This document shows, piece after piece, positions 1 through 11,169 of a stretch of 64,000 bases of DNA. A program made the position numbers and the translations under genes. The notes beneath the pieces were generated by a model. The model ran no database searches. It was not told the origin of the DNA and worked only from the letters and a program-made list of their open reading frames with translations. Numbering within the stretch: position 1 is the stretch's first letter; the number at the start of each line of letters is the position of its first letter. The DNA is from Durusdinium trenchii (taxonomy: Eukaryota; Sar; Dinophyceae; Suessiales; Symbiodiniaceae), in assembly GCA_963970005.1 (NCBI GenBank), contig CAXAMN010025361.1:1442082-1506081 (forward strand), written 5' to 3'.

Positions 1-178
1 TGTCTCAAGACCTGTGAATCACACAGACCCATTGAGACCCATTTTCCCATATTTTCCCACTTCAGTTAGAAGGGGTCGGGATGGTCCTTGTGACCATCGA
101 TTTGTTTGCAACTCTGTGGACCATTTTCTATCCCTTGCAATCCGTTGACCACCTCCAGTTGCCCCCCACCCGCCCCAC

Positions 179-258
179 CTCGAAGGCACCCGCCCACGCG
201 GCCACGTGCAGCGGCGTCTCGGACTTGGCATCTAAGTACTGGCTGTCCTGCCGGAACC
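179..258 (-). CDS. Exon candidate: ankyrin repeat
   Basis: Minus-strand exon between an acceptor CTCCCCCCAG and a donor GTGGGG. It translates as DSQYLDAKSETPLHVAAWAG and then AFE. The TPLHVAAWAG core is a clear ankyrin motif (xTPLHxAAxxG). The exon is 80 bp. Its donor falls at the same place in the ankyrin motif as the exon at 4387-4444, which supports a common gene with repeat-aligned exon ends. GC-rich third positions also fit coding DNA. Confidence 0.55.
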
Positions 259-447
259 CTGGGGGGAGGTCGCCTGGGCGGTGTTGACTAGTGTTGACCT
301 GGCCTCCAAATAGGGAGAGCTTTGCAGGAGGTGTTGACCCTGCAGGTGAACACTCAGAATCCCTCTTCAATGGGAAAAACACACTCAATTGGAGAACGAC
401 CCACACCATCTAGACATGTGACATCCATTGGCGGGGAACACCTGAGA

Positions 448-1479
448 GATTCCCTAAGGCGAGGGCGCTGGGAAAACCGAATCCCCAACAGCGACCTCAA
501 CAGGTCGCCCAGGAAAGGTCGGGCGCACAAGGACGTTTGCGCCGGAGAACCAGAGCTCGAACTGGAGAAGCTCTTCACGCAAAATAGGTATATGATGGTA
601 TATGTCTTACAGTAAATAGGGAGACCTCCCAAAAATCCCTTAAAAAGATAGACCAAGAACCCATTGGTTGGGTATCTTTTTCCACAACCTGACCTCTAAG
701 GCAGGTTCCTTTGCTACAGGTCTCCATAATGGCCGGCTTACGCGGGGGGTGAAAGTTCGAAGTCTTTCTGCCATGCAACAACCAGAATAGCCACAGCTTT
801 TAATGATACACAATACTTTTGTCTTTTGGGGTTGTTCCTCCCTCACAATGTGCTAGCATTGAAGTTGCTCTTGGGTTAACCCTGAGCCTCGCTGGACAAC
901 TGGGAACTGGGTTTGGCCCACAGAGTGCACATTAGCTTGCCTGTCGGGCGCGAGTCCAGCCCGCCCTGCAACAACTGCGCACGGGACTCGCCGGAAAATC
1001 GAAGGCCTCTTGGGAGGCACCATTGTTGGCCTAGGCATCGGCATCAGGCCAAAGCAAACGAAACTCCAAAACACACGGGAATTAACTAAGACTATGAAGA
1101 AACACGCGCAGAGGTCAGAAGTCATCAATCACCCAAGACCATGGGATTGGTGGTTGATACTAAACCCAGGTCAGGTATTGCATGGTATTGCCAGGTATGC
1201 TGTGTTGTTTCATCACAGGCATGATTGCCATTGGTACGTATGTCGTTTTGCTTCACTACCAGTTATACAAATGTTGGATGGGTTGCTCCACCCACCACAA
1301 CCACTCTGTTCCTCATTGAAGCGCCTGTGGCTGCAGACTGTCTCGACCACCACCAATCGCAAAGCCCTTCAGCAGGGTACACCAGCACACCATGCTACAC
1401 CCCGAACCTTCCAAAGGACACTTTGACACTCTTCGATGCCTTCTGTCTGGACCGGGTGGTTCGCTGGTGGATGCCGTCC
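448..1479. other. No gene recognised
   Basis: Probably intronic DNA of the minus-strand ankyrin gene. It holds one copy of the GGGAGACCTCCC motif near 613-634 and otherwise nothing I can name. Confidence 0.4.
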
Positions 1480-1564
1480 GAGGAGCAAAGATGCGGATGA
1501 TCCTGTGATGGTTGTGCCGGGCAGCCATGTGGAGGGCCTGATGGACCGGCGGTGCGTCGGCCAC
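1480..1564 (-). CDS. Exon candidate: degenerate ankyrin repeat
   Basis: After the acceptor GGTTGGTCCAG the minus strand reads VADAPPVHQALHMAARHNHH and then RIIRIF. ALHMAARHNHHRIIRIF resembles the two helices of an ankyrin repeat. The 3' end is uncertain because no good GT donor is nearby; a GC or GA donor, both used by dinoflagellates, would be needed. Confidence 0.4.
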
Positions 1565-1780
1565 CTGGACCAACCAACGCCATGTATCCAAGGGACGCCT
1601 TTTCCCCCCACCACACACATTGCAACCCAACTTAACCACCCAAGCCCAACTGACAAATCAGTCATTAGTTTCAACACCAGCTGCAGAGTATTGAACGTGT
1701 CAAACAATTGGCACAAAGAAAAGTTCATGGTGCTTCTGGAGTTTGAGGGTGTGAGACCGTATACCCAGCAAACAAGCATG

Positions 1781-1930
1781 CTACTAGTAACAAGTGGATC
1801 GATCGCTACTAGTAACTAGTAACAGCGATGCACTTGTTGTAGCAATGCCCTTTGTTACTAGTAGCTTCTTGTTACTAGTAGTAATGCCAGGAGCTACTAG
1901 TAGCGTCCTTGTAGCGATGCTTTTGTTGCT
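1781..1930. repeat. CTACTAGTAG modular repeat block 1
   Basis: Modules such as CTACTAGTAAC, TAGCAATGCCCTTTG, GGAGCTACTAGTAGC and TAGTAGCGTCC. It is flanked by a 14-bp direct repeat AGCAAACAAGCATG (1767-1780 and 1931-1944). The flank resembles an internal module, so it may not be a target duplication. Confidence 0.8.
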
Positions 1931-2179
1931 AGCAAACAAGCATGTACACCCTTTAGTATGATTGTTGGCTTGTGTGGTGGTCATCGACCTGGCGCAACAC
2001 CCAGGCTTACAGGCCTCACCCCCTCCGACACGTGCCAACAACTTTCATCTTCAGACCATATAGATCCATATAGTCAGGGGCCCAAACATATTCTTCCTCC
2101 TAGTATAGTATGGACATGTATGGACAGTATGGGAGTACAGCTGGCTTGACATCCTCACCTCTTTGCACTGGTATGGCAC

Positions 2180-2258
2180 CTCCCCCAAACGCCGCCACCC
2201 AAGGCACAGTCCAACCACGCCAGCAGGCGATCGACCAGTTCCGGATACCGGGCTCGCC
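2180..2258 (-). CDS. Exon candidate, possibly ankyrin second helix
   Basis: Acceptor CACCTTCGCAG and donor GTGCCA. The frame reads ARYPELVDRLLAWLDCALGG. PELVDRLLAW fits the second helix of an ankyrin repeat. It lies on the same strand and between other ankyrin exons. It could instead be chance open DNA. Confidence 0.35.
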
Positions 2259-2689
2259 CTGCGAAGGTGAGGGAAGATCCCACCAGGACGCTTCTGAACC
2301 CCGCTGACAGGAGGAAAAAAGAGAGGTCTACCCGTTGGGCGGAGCTATAGACTAAAATATGTAGGCACGCCCACATCGCCATTGATAGGGGGCCTTTATT
2401 TGCAAAATGTCCATCAACTGTCGTCAATGTTGGCAAGACAGGTGTCTTTCTTCAGTTTTCGATTGGTTTCCGACTTCTGAGGAAAATAGTTTCCGACTTC
2501 ACATGATTGGCAAACGTTTATGGGATTGTCATCCTGAACGAAACATTGAGGAACTACAACACAATGGAAAACATGTTTCCGGAGCAAGTTGGGTGAGCCA
2601 CTCAAGTCCGAACCATTCAGGATCATTTCGGGGAACCCCAATTTCGGAGAGCTTGGCGCGGCTTCGGCACTCGGCCTTCGTCTAAGACG

Positions 2690-3003
2690 CCAGGGGGGGG
2701 GGGCTCGGACGGGACCAACCCCGAACGGAGCATTTCGGGCATCGCTACGAACGGAGCGATGTCGGACGCTACGAACGGGGCTCCTGGCCTTACTACTAGT
2801 AACAAGAACACTACTAGGAACAAGTGCCACGCTACTAGTAACAAGTGCCTTACTAGTAGTAACAANNNNNNNNNNCAAGAACGCTATTAGTAACAAGTGC
2901 CACGCTACTAGTAACAAGTGCCTTACTAGTAGTAACAAGAAGCTACTAGGGGCTCCTGGCCTTACTACTAGTAACAAGAACGCTACTACGTAGGAACAAA
3001 GGG
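2690..3003 (+). repeat. Modular repeat block 2 with 10-base gap
   Basis: CTACTAGTAACAAG, AAGTGCCACG, AAGTGCCTTA and GGGGCTCCTGGCC words in series, preceded by CTACGAACGG variants. Ten N at 2866-2875 fall in the middle of a near-perfect duplication, so copy number is uncertain. Confidence 0.85.
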
Positions 3004-3339
3004 CACTCCAGACACCCGGAGAAATGCTCCTCCCCTACTGCCTGCAGGGGTAGTGGGCTATGCATAGCACCCAAGAAATTACACAACTCCATACAACTCC
3101 AGTGATATGATATAATTGTATTAGTGAATCACCCAACAGAACATTGCGGCGAACATAGAGTTCATTACACGTGAACGATCTATGTGCGGAGATGAAACTT
3201 CGCCAACCGCCAACCCCCCACAAAAAAAAGGCCCAGAAATCCAACCAACCAAAGATCCCGGACCATGCCGGTCACTTATAAAAACCCGAGCTCCAAAGAG
3301 AAAAGCGCTCTCTTCCCCCGCCTTGTGCACGATGCTTAC

Positions 3340-3490
3340 AAAGGCGCCCCGCTGCACCAGGAGCCTACGTTTCGCCCCGACGCTTCTCGTTTCGACGGCT
3401 TCGGTGGCCGCCCCTCGTCGACCGGCGCCGATGGTCAAACGGACGGTCCGACGAGGACGATGGGAGGATCGTATCGATTGAACCACTGAA
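3340..3490 (-). CDS. Exon candidate, Arg-rich, unknown
   Basis: A pyrimidine-rich acceptor (CTGTTTTTAG) and a good donor GTAAGC bound 151 bp that are open in one frame (SVVQSIRSSHRPRR at the start, RRLLVQRGAF at the end). The composition is basic and GC-rich, and other frames are also open, so the frame choice is not secure. The acceptor sits right beside a modular repeat block (3501-3610). Confidence 0.3.
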
Positions 3491-3500
3491 CTAAAAACAG

Positions 3501-3718
3501 TAGCGTTCTTGTTTCTAGTAGCGATGCCAGGAGCCCCGTTCGTAGCGTCCTTGCTCCTAGTAGTAAGGCCAGGAGCCCCCAGTAGCTTCTTGTTTCTAGT
3601 AGTAATTGCCGACAATTGTGCTGCGCGAGAGGTGATTTGCAAACTTGTGCGCACCCGAAATGATTCGTTTCCATGGTCAGCATCGCCGGTTTGGCACGCT
3701 ACTAGGGGCGCTCCTGGC
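3501..3718 (-). repeat. Modular repeat block 3
   Basis: The same words in opposite orientation (TAGTAGCGATGCCAGGAGC and similar) to about 3610, with an isolated GCTACTAGGGGC near 3697-3718. Confidence 0.8.
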
Positions 3719-4386
3719 CAATAAATCAAAGCCGCCAGCGATGTCATGGAAATGATGCCAGTCCCAGGCATTGTGGAAAAATCCCAAGATCTCAGGCGGA
3801 AATTTTTACATTTGTTCAGATCCGAGCTTGGGGAAAGACCGCTTCGTGTCGCGTGGAGCAGAAAGACCCCAAGAGACTTGGAGCCACCGGGACGCCACCG
3901 GGACGCCGAAAACCAGGAATTCTCCAGGAAACGAGGCCCAACGTGGATTCTCTCGCGACGACTGGCCACCAAGTGACCCACGCTTTAATGGAGTACACGT
4001 TGGAACAGAGGAGGCTGGGTGATCCACCATGATCCACCCATCTTCTCTGTCAATCGTCAACAACTCTTGAGTGAAACAAAATTGACCTGTGCCTTTCATG
4101 CTTCTTGATGTCTCATCCAACACATGTTCCAACATGTTCCAACCTTTTTGTGATTCATGAGCATCCCCAATGTTGCAGAACCTGGGAGGAATCTCAATCA
4201 ACAACAGGTTTACTGTTGGTGACAGTGATACTCTTCACCCGTTGTTGGACATTCACCAAACTTGTCACCTCTTCTCTTCGTTTTTGGTGTCCCCCCCCCA
4301 AAAAAAAGCTCATAACGGTGACCAAAAAACCTCGGTGATCCACAAAACCTCGGTGGGTGCCAAGCTGTGCCAAGGAACTCGCACAC

Positions 4387-4444
4387 CTCCGTGTGCCCCC
4401 TTCGGCAAGCCATCATTAAAGGCGTGAGGCCATCCACATCTGCC
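4387..4444 (-). CDS. Exon candidate: ankyrin repeat
   Basis: Acceptor CCTTCCTCCCCAG and donor GTGTGC. It reads ADVDGLTPLMMACRRGHTE, an excellent ankyrin match (DGxTPLMxACRxGHxE). The first base completes a codon begun by the exon at 4701-4747, giving a continuous LNR-ADVDGLTPL junction. If a GC donor is used instead, the exon extends to 4371 and adds VCEFL. Confidence 0.6.
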
Positions 4445-4700
4445 CTGGGGAGGAAGGCACGTCGGATCAAAGTGGTGACCGGCATGCGTCTACATCCAGG
4501 GGTGTGTCCATCTATAATTAATAGAGATTAATAGAGAGAGAGAAGGATAAAAGAAGAATACGTCACATATGTCCATGTCCATTCCATTTTTCCCCTATTC
4601 ATCTACCTACGTAGCATCCAACAGCCCCAAACAGCTGTTGCGCGCCCAAACAAACAACGGGCGAGCCGCTGACGCGGCGTATCGATGTCGCCGTCCGCAC

Positions 4701-4747
4701 CTGTTGAGATCGATGTCGGCAGAGGCACTCCTCGTGAGCTCTCGCAC
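4701..4747 (-). CDS. Exon candidate upstream of the ankyrin exon
   Basis: A 47-bp exon with acceptor AGCTCACCAG and donor GTGCGG, reading VRELTRSASADIDLN plus two bases. Its phase (0 to 2) fits the exon at 4387-4444, and ASADIDLNR is where an ankyrin loop (GADxxxxx) would be. Most 5' of the ankyrin exons seen. Confidence 0.45.
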
Positions 4748-7700
4748 CTGGTGAGCTACACGAAGCGGCGCGGGTGAGGGGAGCCGACAGCAAGGAGCTG
4801 GAAGGAGTTGGATCAGGGAGCTGCTGGAAGGAGTCAGCTGAAAGGATTTCGGGAGTGCCAAGTAGGTGATGCTATAGTGATGATTCAGAAGCAAAAAGGT
4901 TCAATCTAAACGGGGCCGTTCACGGCGACGGCGGCACCAAGGCGACGGCGGCACCTCTGCGCCCAAGGTGACCATGACCTCCTGGACCACCTCCTTCGGG
5001 CGACCGAGCGTCTCGAGTGAGGGTCGAGGCAAAGCCTCCGTTCGGGCGAGTCCCGGGCGAGTTCCATGGGTTCCACCTGTTCCGGCCTCCGGGGCCGACA
5101 GCTCTACTCTTGGGTTTGTGGGGTTTTGTGGGCGCGAGATTGGAATATGAGGCCTTTTCAAAGCTGTTCAGGCGTGCTTAATCCAACCTAGTGGGTCAGC
5201 CATGCAGAAGGCTTCACCAATCTGAAATAAGATCCTGATCATTGGACAACACGAAGCATGCTTTTTCGGTGCTTCCCCCGTATGAACGTGGCCACCCTTG
5301 CAGGAATGGATTCAACTCGGTATGCTCACCTGTGTGATTTGTTAAAAGAACCCTTACTGATGATCACAAACGAAATTACTAATTACTGTAACCTCCGTTT
5401 GGTTCACTAACATGGAAGTGGATGGCATGGCCTTTGGGAAGTCTACAAACAGGGTGGTTTCCGCTTCCATGTTGGTGAGTCGGAGTGTACACTCCGTGTC
5501 ATTCTTTGAAGTATTTTCAAGTCATAAGTTTGCTGAAACTTCGTGCCCTCACCGGATCTTTGCTGCAGCTGCTCGAGCTGGGAGGCTGGCATTCCCTAGC
5601 ACTGCGGCAGACCACCCCCAGCACTGCTCCCATCCTTCTGACCCTGCTCACAGGGAGTGTAGATATCGATGGCATCCATCTGCCTCGAAATTTAGGGCGA
5701 AAACGGACACTGCAAAGCCACTATGAATCTGTGATGAGAGTTCCACCCTCCAATTTGTCAGGTGAGAGATTGGCCTCCCTTCGGTGAAAAACAAAACAAC
5801 CCCTGCAGCTCCAGCGAGATCTGAGACTACAAAATGGCCAAAAAGTCATATGAGTCATATGACTCTGGACCAGAGAGTATGAATATGTTGGAGGGTATCA
5901 TCAAGCTGCAGTCCTTTTGCCCCCATGCGACAAGGTGGCGCGGTGTATGAACCAGAAGCACGCTGAAGCGAGCATGATCTGCTCAATCTTAGACACTTAA
6001 AAAAGATGAAGTTCGCAATTCGGATTCTGCTGTCCTGCCAAGACCCCCCTAGAACAAACGATTCCGCTTCTTCTCCAGGTTTGGGTAGACCGTGAGTTCA
6101 CCCCCATCCCTTCGCATCGCCCCAAAGCTATGTTCATCTGACGGGGCCAAGAACTCGGGTCCACTGGGACCGCACAAATGCGAAACGTCCAGCTGAGCCG
6201 GGCCAGGTCCCGGGTCAGGACTCCTGCCTTGACACAGAGACCCGCACATACATCCGCAGGGTCAGGTACATCAGAATACAGAAAATCCTTAGCAACCAAA
6301 ACGACCGGGTCTGTGGTTAAAACAGTCAAGTTTGGTGGAAGAACACGTGCTAGAAATCTAAACCACATTGAAACAACTTTTGGACTAAAATCTCTGGTGG
6401 GGGGCATATCCAAAGTTTATCCAAGTCAAAACTGAATATATATATATATATATTATATACTGTAATATATATTTACTCTGATGCGACATGTTGGTGAACA
6501 TCAGCATCCCGGATTTCTGCTCTCTATGTGGGTCGGTCTATAGCTCAGTTGATTGGGTGAGTCGGTCTAGGTCTTTCTCGGTGCACACGGGGATTCTCCA
6601 ATTGCCCACCTGCCCTAGGCCCTTTCGTCGGCTGTCAAGGCGCCCAAAGCCACACAAACCTGGATGAAGTTGAAAAGGATGAAGGAGGATCATAGACAAA
6701 GTATCTCCTTGGAAACCATGTACCTGACTGTCGCCCAGTGGCTTTTCAGCAAAACAAGAAATTAGCGGTATCAGATGTCAGATGGTCTCAGTTTGATCTG
6801 GCTTACCCGGAAAGAAAAACACGGGCAATTTCAATTTGTTATCTGGCGTTCTCAAGCTAGCCAGTAGTTGCCGTCGTCACGGGGCACCAGGTACTTTTGG
6901 AACGCACAAGGAGCAATTTGCAACATGTACATGTACTGTATGGTGGGGTAGGGTTGGGGGCGAAGTAGATTGAAAAGCCACAGTCCAAGTTTGTAGGAGC
7001 AACGAACAAGCAGGAGCGAGAACGGAACAAGTGAGAGGCCAAGGGTCATGATTCTGCACCTAGCCCAACGCTGCTAACGTGTTACCTTCACAACTGCGTT
7101 GTTCTATCCGACAACGAAGCTTGCATGGAAACTCTTCTCATGCTGTTTCGCATGAGCCAAAGCCAAAGCAACACCTCAGTCACGACAGAACGGTCGAAGC
7201 ACAAGGATCTGCAATACCTGCTTTGAACGCATTGACTCCACTGGTCCTCCCTTGCTTAGACTGTTTCCAGGTTCACCAGGTGATGTAATGTGCTAACGAG
7301 TTCTGCAGATGTGCACGAACGGCGTCATCTTGTCGCCGCCTTTCGTTTCTCGTGGTTTGACAATTTGAGTTCACGGGATTTGGAGACCTTTGGAGGCGTT
7401 GAGAATTTGCATACTTTCTTGCTTTAACGTGCCTGAACCCTTAGGCCGTCATACCTAGGTGGGCGTGTGGCATGAGGCATTAGTTGTCGGAAAAAGTCGA
7501 CGCCATCCGTGTGGCTTCCAGTTTCCAGTCCACCTTCTCCCAACACATGCGAACTACAGGGGATGCGTTTCCATCCAAGATGGGGGTCAAGGCTTGAAGC
7601 CTCACGGTCAAAATGATCCTTCATTTGGGAAGGTAAACATATTTTTCAAACAAAGTAGGATGTTGTTGTTTTTGTTTTCCATTTTGGTGAGATGCGAGAT

Positions 7701-8494
7701 CACTGGTCAATGCAAACAGTCCAGTTATGCCGTCCCAGGTGCCCAGACAGCTGCAGCACAAGCCAACGCCGGAAGTAGGAAGATCTCCAATGCGAACCGG
7801 ATGTCATACCTTCGTGGATTCTCTGGATGAGCTTGGGATTGGTGAACATTCCCAAAACCTTGGAGCTGTAAACCTTCCCAAAACTCTGCCAGCTTCAAAA
7901 GTAGAAAAAAACTCTGCCAACGCCAACATGCTACACCGCACCCGTCCCTGAATCCCTCAAATCGACCGGGCACGATTGCGCCGCAATAATCAACAGGCAA
8001 GACACCAAAAGCTGATGATCCGGGCAGCGCGGCGCTTGTAGGGTGAGTCCACAAACATGAAGATATTCACCCAAGCGCAAGGTAGGCCTTGATGCATTTC
8101 TAAGCGCCATCAGACATAGACATGCGAGTGACACTTCATAACAACCACTAAAAGTATTGCCCTTTTTCCTGCTGAAGACAAGGGTCAACCTCTTTGGGGA
8201 GTCAAGACAGTCTGATGGCCCACATCGGTCACGTGGGCCATGAGACTTGGAGGAGTCACCTCTGGTGTCTTGGAAGCGGCTGGTTTGTTCATGTACCTGG
8301 ACCCTCCAAGAGTTGTAGTAAGTGGAACTAGTAGAGTCCCTTTTTTAATGCACTGCAGGTCCCGCTTTTTCTCCAACAAGAAACAAGACAAAAGAAACGT
8401 CCGCCGTCTCCTGGTCGCTTTGGGACACAGATCTGGATGTGACCAACTTGAGGGTCAGCGATTTGGACGTCCACTCCCAGTCCGCCCTAGAGGG
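4748..8494. other. No secure gene; AT microsatellite
   Basis: A possible coding patch on the minus strand near 4920-5120 (PKEVVQEVMVTLGAEVPP) and another near 6050-6400 lack clear splice signals. An AT dinucleotide tract lies at about 6433-6475. Otherwise nothing recognised. Confidence 0.4.
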
Positions 8495-8660
8495 CCTTAC
8501 TACGGAGCAAGAAGCTACTAGGAGCAAAGGGCATCGCTACTAGGGGCTCCTGGCATCGCTACTAGGAGCATTTTTACTACTAGTAACAAGAACCTATTAG
8601 GGGTTCCTGGCCTTACTACTAGGAGCAAGAAGCTATTACAAAGGGCATCGCTACGGACCG
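8495..8660 (+). repeat. Modular repeat block 4
   Basis: CTACTAGGAGCAAAGGGCATCG, CTACTAGGGGCTCCTGGC and related words in tandem. Confidence 0.8.
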
Positions 8661-9107
8661 TTCCGAAGACCGAGAAGAACGCAGTTTGGGGTGACCGGGG
8701 AGTACTCCCGTCAACCGAGTCCACGAGAGTCCTGGCGGATGGTTTTTTCCAAGGGATCCGTTCGCCCAAGTCGGCGCAGTTTGGAACTCAGGTCCTGCTA
8801 GAGTAGTCTTTGAACAAATATACCCTTTCCAATCCATGCTTAACTTGGTGGATGCCGCTACGGTACAATATATTAATTGAGTACATCAAGTAAGACGCGT
8901 TTGCACGTATTGAATCTTCATGACCTTGCACTGACAATGGATCCACGATGATCCACACACCTTTCTCGGAAGGTCGTTGGATCCCCAACCCACCTGAGTT
9001 AAACCATTTGTCTGAGGCGGGCAGTGGATCCCCGGATTTTTGTGGCCACAAGGCGGGACTTCTTGGGAATCGAGATGGATCGAATCTTTTTCACCGAAAC
9101 ATCGACT

Positions 9108-9270
9108 GTTGACGCATCCCATCCCACAGCGACCACCCGCACAAATCCTCTGGGAGCTCCGGGCAACACACGAAGCGCACCAAGCGTGAGCTCTCGTCCC
9201 CACCATACACCAATACCTCCGTTCCACCCAGACCCCGCTTGCCGCGGGCGTCTGGCGAGGTGAAGCCCTT
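9108..9270 (-). CDS. Exon candidate, unknown protein
   Basis: After the acceptor CCCATCTCCAG the minus strand stays open for about 160 bp with strongly GC-ending codons, reading KGFTSPDARGKRGLGGTEVL and ending near LCGWSLWDGMRQQ. A donor at GTCAAC or GTCGAT would end it. The sequence has no ATG, so it is easily missed. I do not recognise a family. Confidence 0.45.
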
Positions 9271-9477
9271 CTGGAGATGGGGTTGATGCCGCGTGGGGTG
9301 GTGCAGCTGTGTGATGGCAAACCTCTGTTCGGTGAGAGTTTCTCATCTTCGATCGCTTCGGGTGCACCCATTGAATCGAATGGAAGTCAAGTGCCTAGCA
9401 GTGTCCGTTCTCTCCAACCACAACCGCAAGAATGTATAGTCTTGATTTATAAATCCACCCAGTTGGACTGTAAAACT

Positions 9478-9555
9478 TCTTGTTACCAGCACCATCCGAC
9501 GGGTGCCCAATGAGTCTTGGGTTTACATGCTTGATAAGGGGTGCCCAATTTGAAC
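9478..9555 (-). repeat. TTGGGCACCCC dispersed repeat, copy 1
   Basis: On the minus strand: TTGGGCACCCCTTATCAAGC, then GTAAACCCAAGACTCATTGG and a GGATGGTGCTGG end. Partners lie at 10733-10806 (opposite strand), 11993-12022, 12828-12882 and 13188-13248. Confidence 0.7.
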
Positions 9556-9646
9556 ATACCATCATCTCTCCAGGTTTCCATCGAAAACGTCGTCCGTCGA
9601 ACATCCATCCCGCTGCGGCGGGCTGCGCCGCCTTTGCGCCTGTTTC

Positions 9647-9697
9647 TTAGAGCAGGCCAAGATCAGGCTCAGGCTCCACCAGCCGGTTGGGGGGCTG
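9647..9697 (-). CDS. Terminal exon candidate of a small K/E-rich membrane protein
   Basis: Acceptor CCTGCCCTCTGCCAG, then QPPNRLVEPEPDLGLL and a TAA stop at 9647-9649. Its phase 0 start joins the phase 0 end of the exon at 9817-10077. A NAGNAG acceptor could drop one Gln. Confidence 0.4.
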   Translation of the reverse strand, partial: QPPNRLVEPEPDLGLL

Positions 9698-9816
9698 CTG
9701 GCAGAGGGCAGGTGTACATGAGTTGCGCCATCCTCATACCATCCGTGTTTGGGGATATAAAACTTTTGTGAAGCCCAATCGGTGCAACTTCGGCCTCAAC
9801 TTCCAAAGTAGCTTGC

Positions 9817-10077
9817 CTTCTTTTCTGACTTCTTCGCTTCCTCAGTCTTCTCCTTCTTTTCCTTCTTTTTTGCTTTCCTTTCCTCATGCTTCTTCTCAGC
9901 CTCTGTTGTCTTTTGTTCGGAACTTTCCTTTTCTTTCGGATTCTCTGCCTCTTTCTTCTTCTTTGCGTTGCTCTCCTCAGGCTTCTCTTTACCATTCTTC
10001 TTATCTTTCTTTACCTCTTTGTCTCCTTTCTTGTTCCTCCACCTGAACAGGATAGACAACAGCAACAGGATGGCGAT
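9817..10077 (-). CDS. Exon candidate: single membrane segment and K/E-rich tail
   Basis: After a TAG acceptor the frame reads IAILLLLSILFRWRNKKG, a hydrophobic segment followed by Arg/Lys. About 65 residues of almost pure Lys/Glu follow (KKDKKNGKEK, KKEKKEKTEEAKK). The exon ends AAGAAG before GCAAGC, a GC donor of the kind dinoflagellates use. The plus strand here is a pyrimidine tract, so simple-sequence expansion may have shaped the tail. A short upstream piece starting ATG at 10210 (MAEQSSRDPE) could be the N-terminus, but it joins in frame only with a GA donor. Confidence 0.45.
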
Positions 10078-10179
10078 CTAACACACCAAAACATTGGAAA
10101 CCCGAATAGTGTTTAAAAAAATACTGTGATGCCTTCTGATCAGCATCAGTTCGAAGAACAACGCCAACCCGTCCCTAAC

Positions 10180-10237
10180 CTTCAGGGTCTCGAGACGATT
10201 GCTCTGCCATAGTGGTGAAGATTTTCTCATGGTCCTT
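10180..10237 (-). CDS. Exon candidate upstream of the K/E-rich exon
   Basis: Acceptor CTTCTTACCAG and donor GTTAGG bound KDHEKIFTTMAEQSSRDPE. The end phase with this donor does not match the next exon, so either the donor is different or another exon lies between. Low confidence. Confidence 0.3.
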
Positions 10238-10732
10238 CTGGTAAGAAGTCGGCATGGAGTGGCTTTTCAAGATCCTCACCTGCCAGATCTTCGGATGGTT
10301 GATTGAGCTGTGCCTCCTCGCTTGATGGTGGTGGCATCGTTTCCAAGATCTAAGACCGCGAGATCTTGAGCCACTCAGATTGTCAGGCAGCTTTGACTGC
10401 CCAGCTGCCACCGGAGTTTCAGGCGAGGGAGCCAGGACCATCCAAAAGGGTTCACCCATCTCCACCCTTAAAATATTAAATCCTATTGGGAGAAAGCCCT
10501 TAACAAGGATGGTTATGGTGCGGAGCGCATGGGGTTGGAAAGCCACATCCCGGGAAAGGGATCAGGTGAACCCCTTGCAATGTGTGATATGTTATAATAT
10601 CGGCGTCCTATCTCGTTCATGTGCGTGCGCGATGATGAACATGACCTATTTTAAAACCAATTAAAACCAACTCGATCCGTTCGACGACGTTGGGATCTCG
10701 TGGAAAGAGACTTTTGATATCAAGAACTTTTG

Positions 10733-10806
10733 TCCATTCGGCGCCCCTTACGAAGGAGGTAAACCCAAAACTGATTGGGCACCCTTTGGATGGTGCTGGT
10801 GGTATC
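10733..10806 (+). repeat. TTGGGCACCCC dispersed repeat, inverted copy
   Basis: Contains GGTAAACCCAAAACTGATTG, GGGCACCCTTTGGATGGTGC and flanking similarity to copy 1 in reverse orientation. Confidence 0.7.
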
Positions 10807-11169
10807 AGTGGGATTTGTATTTGCGGTAATTGCGGTCCACTGACTTTGGCAGAACACATTTTGGTGGCTTGGGTCCACTGGCTTTGGTAGAACAAATTAA
10901 TTGGCTTCTCGGGGCGTGGGGCACCTGCATTCAATCCCAACCACACCAGTTCGACGATGCGGTGAGTCTCAGGAAAAGGGAGTGGAAGAGACCTTACTGC
11001 AGTTGCTGGAAACAATCAAGTTTTGCTGAAGAACAGGATAGGCATCCCCAGGAACTTCAAAGCCTTTGATCATCAGGCGAAGGTCTCGGACTGGGTCATT
11101 CGATACATCGGCCGGTGGGTTGGTCGATATCCATTGGGAACCATCGAGTCCGAGGCGCATGTGCATGTT

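Noticed and set aside
1480-1540. Plus-strand VVPGSHVEG resembling phytanoyl-CoA dioxygenase
   Set aside because: Isolated; the minus strand of the same bases gives an ankyrin-like exon with an acceptor, which fits neighbouring exons better.
5650-5790. Possible ABC-transporter motifs (GSVDIDG, LSGERLASL) on the plus strand
   Set aside because: No Walker A GKS/T, no Q-loop or DEAT motif nearby, and the second motif sits on a likely donor. Most likely chance.
6540-6610. tRNA-like A box (TAGCTCAGTTG)
   Set aside because: No B box, no acceptor-stem pairing.
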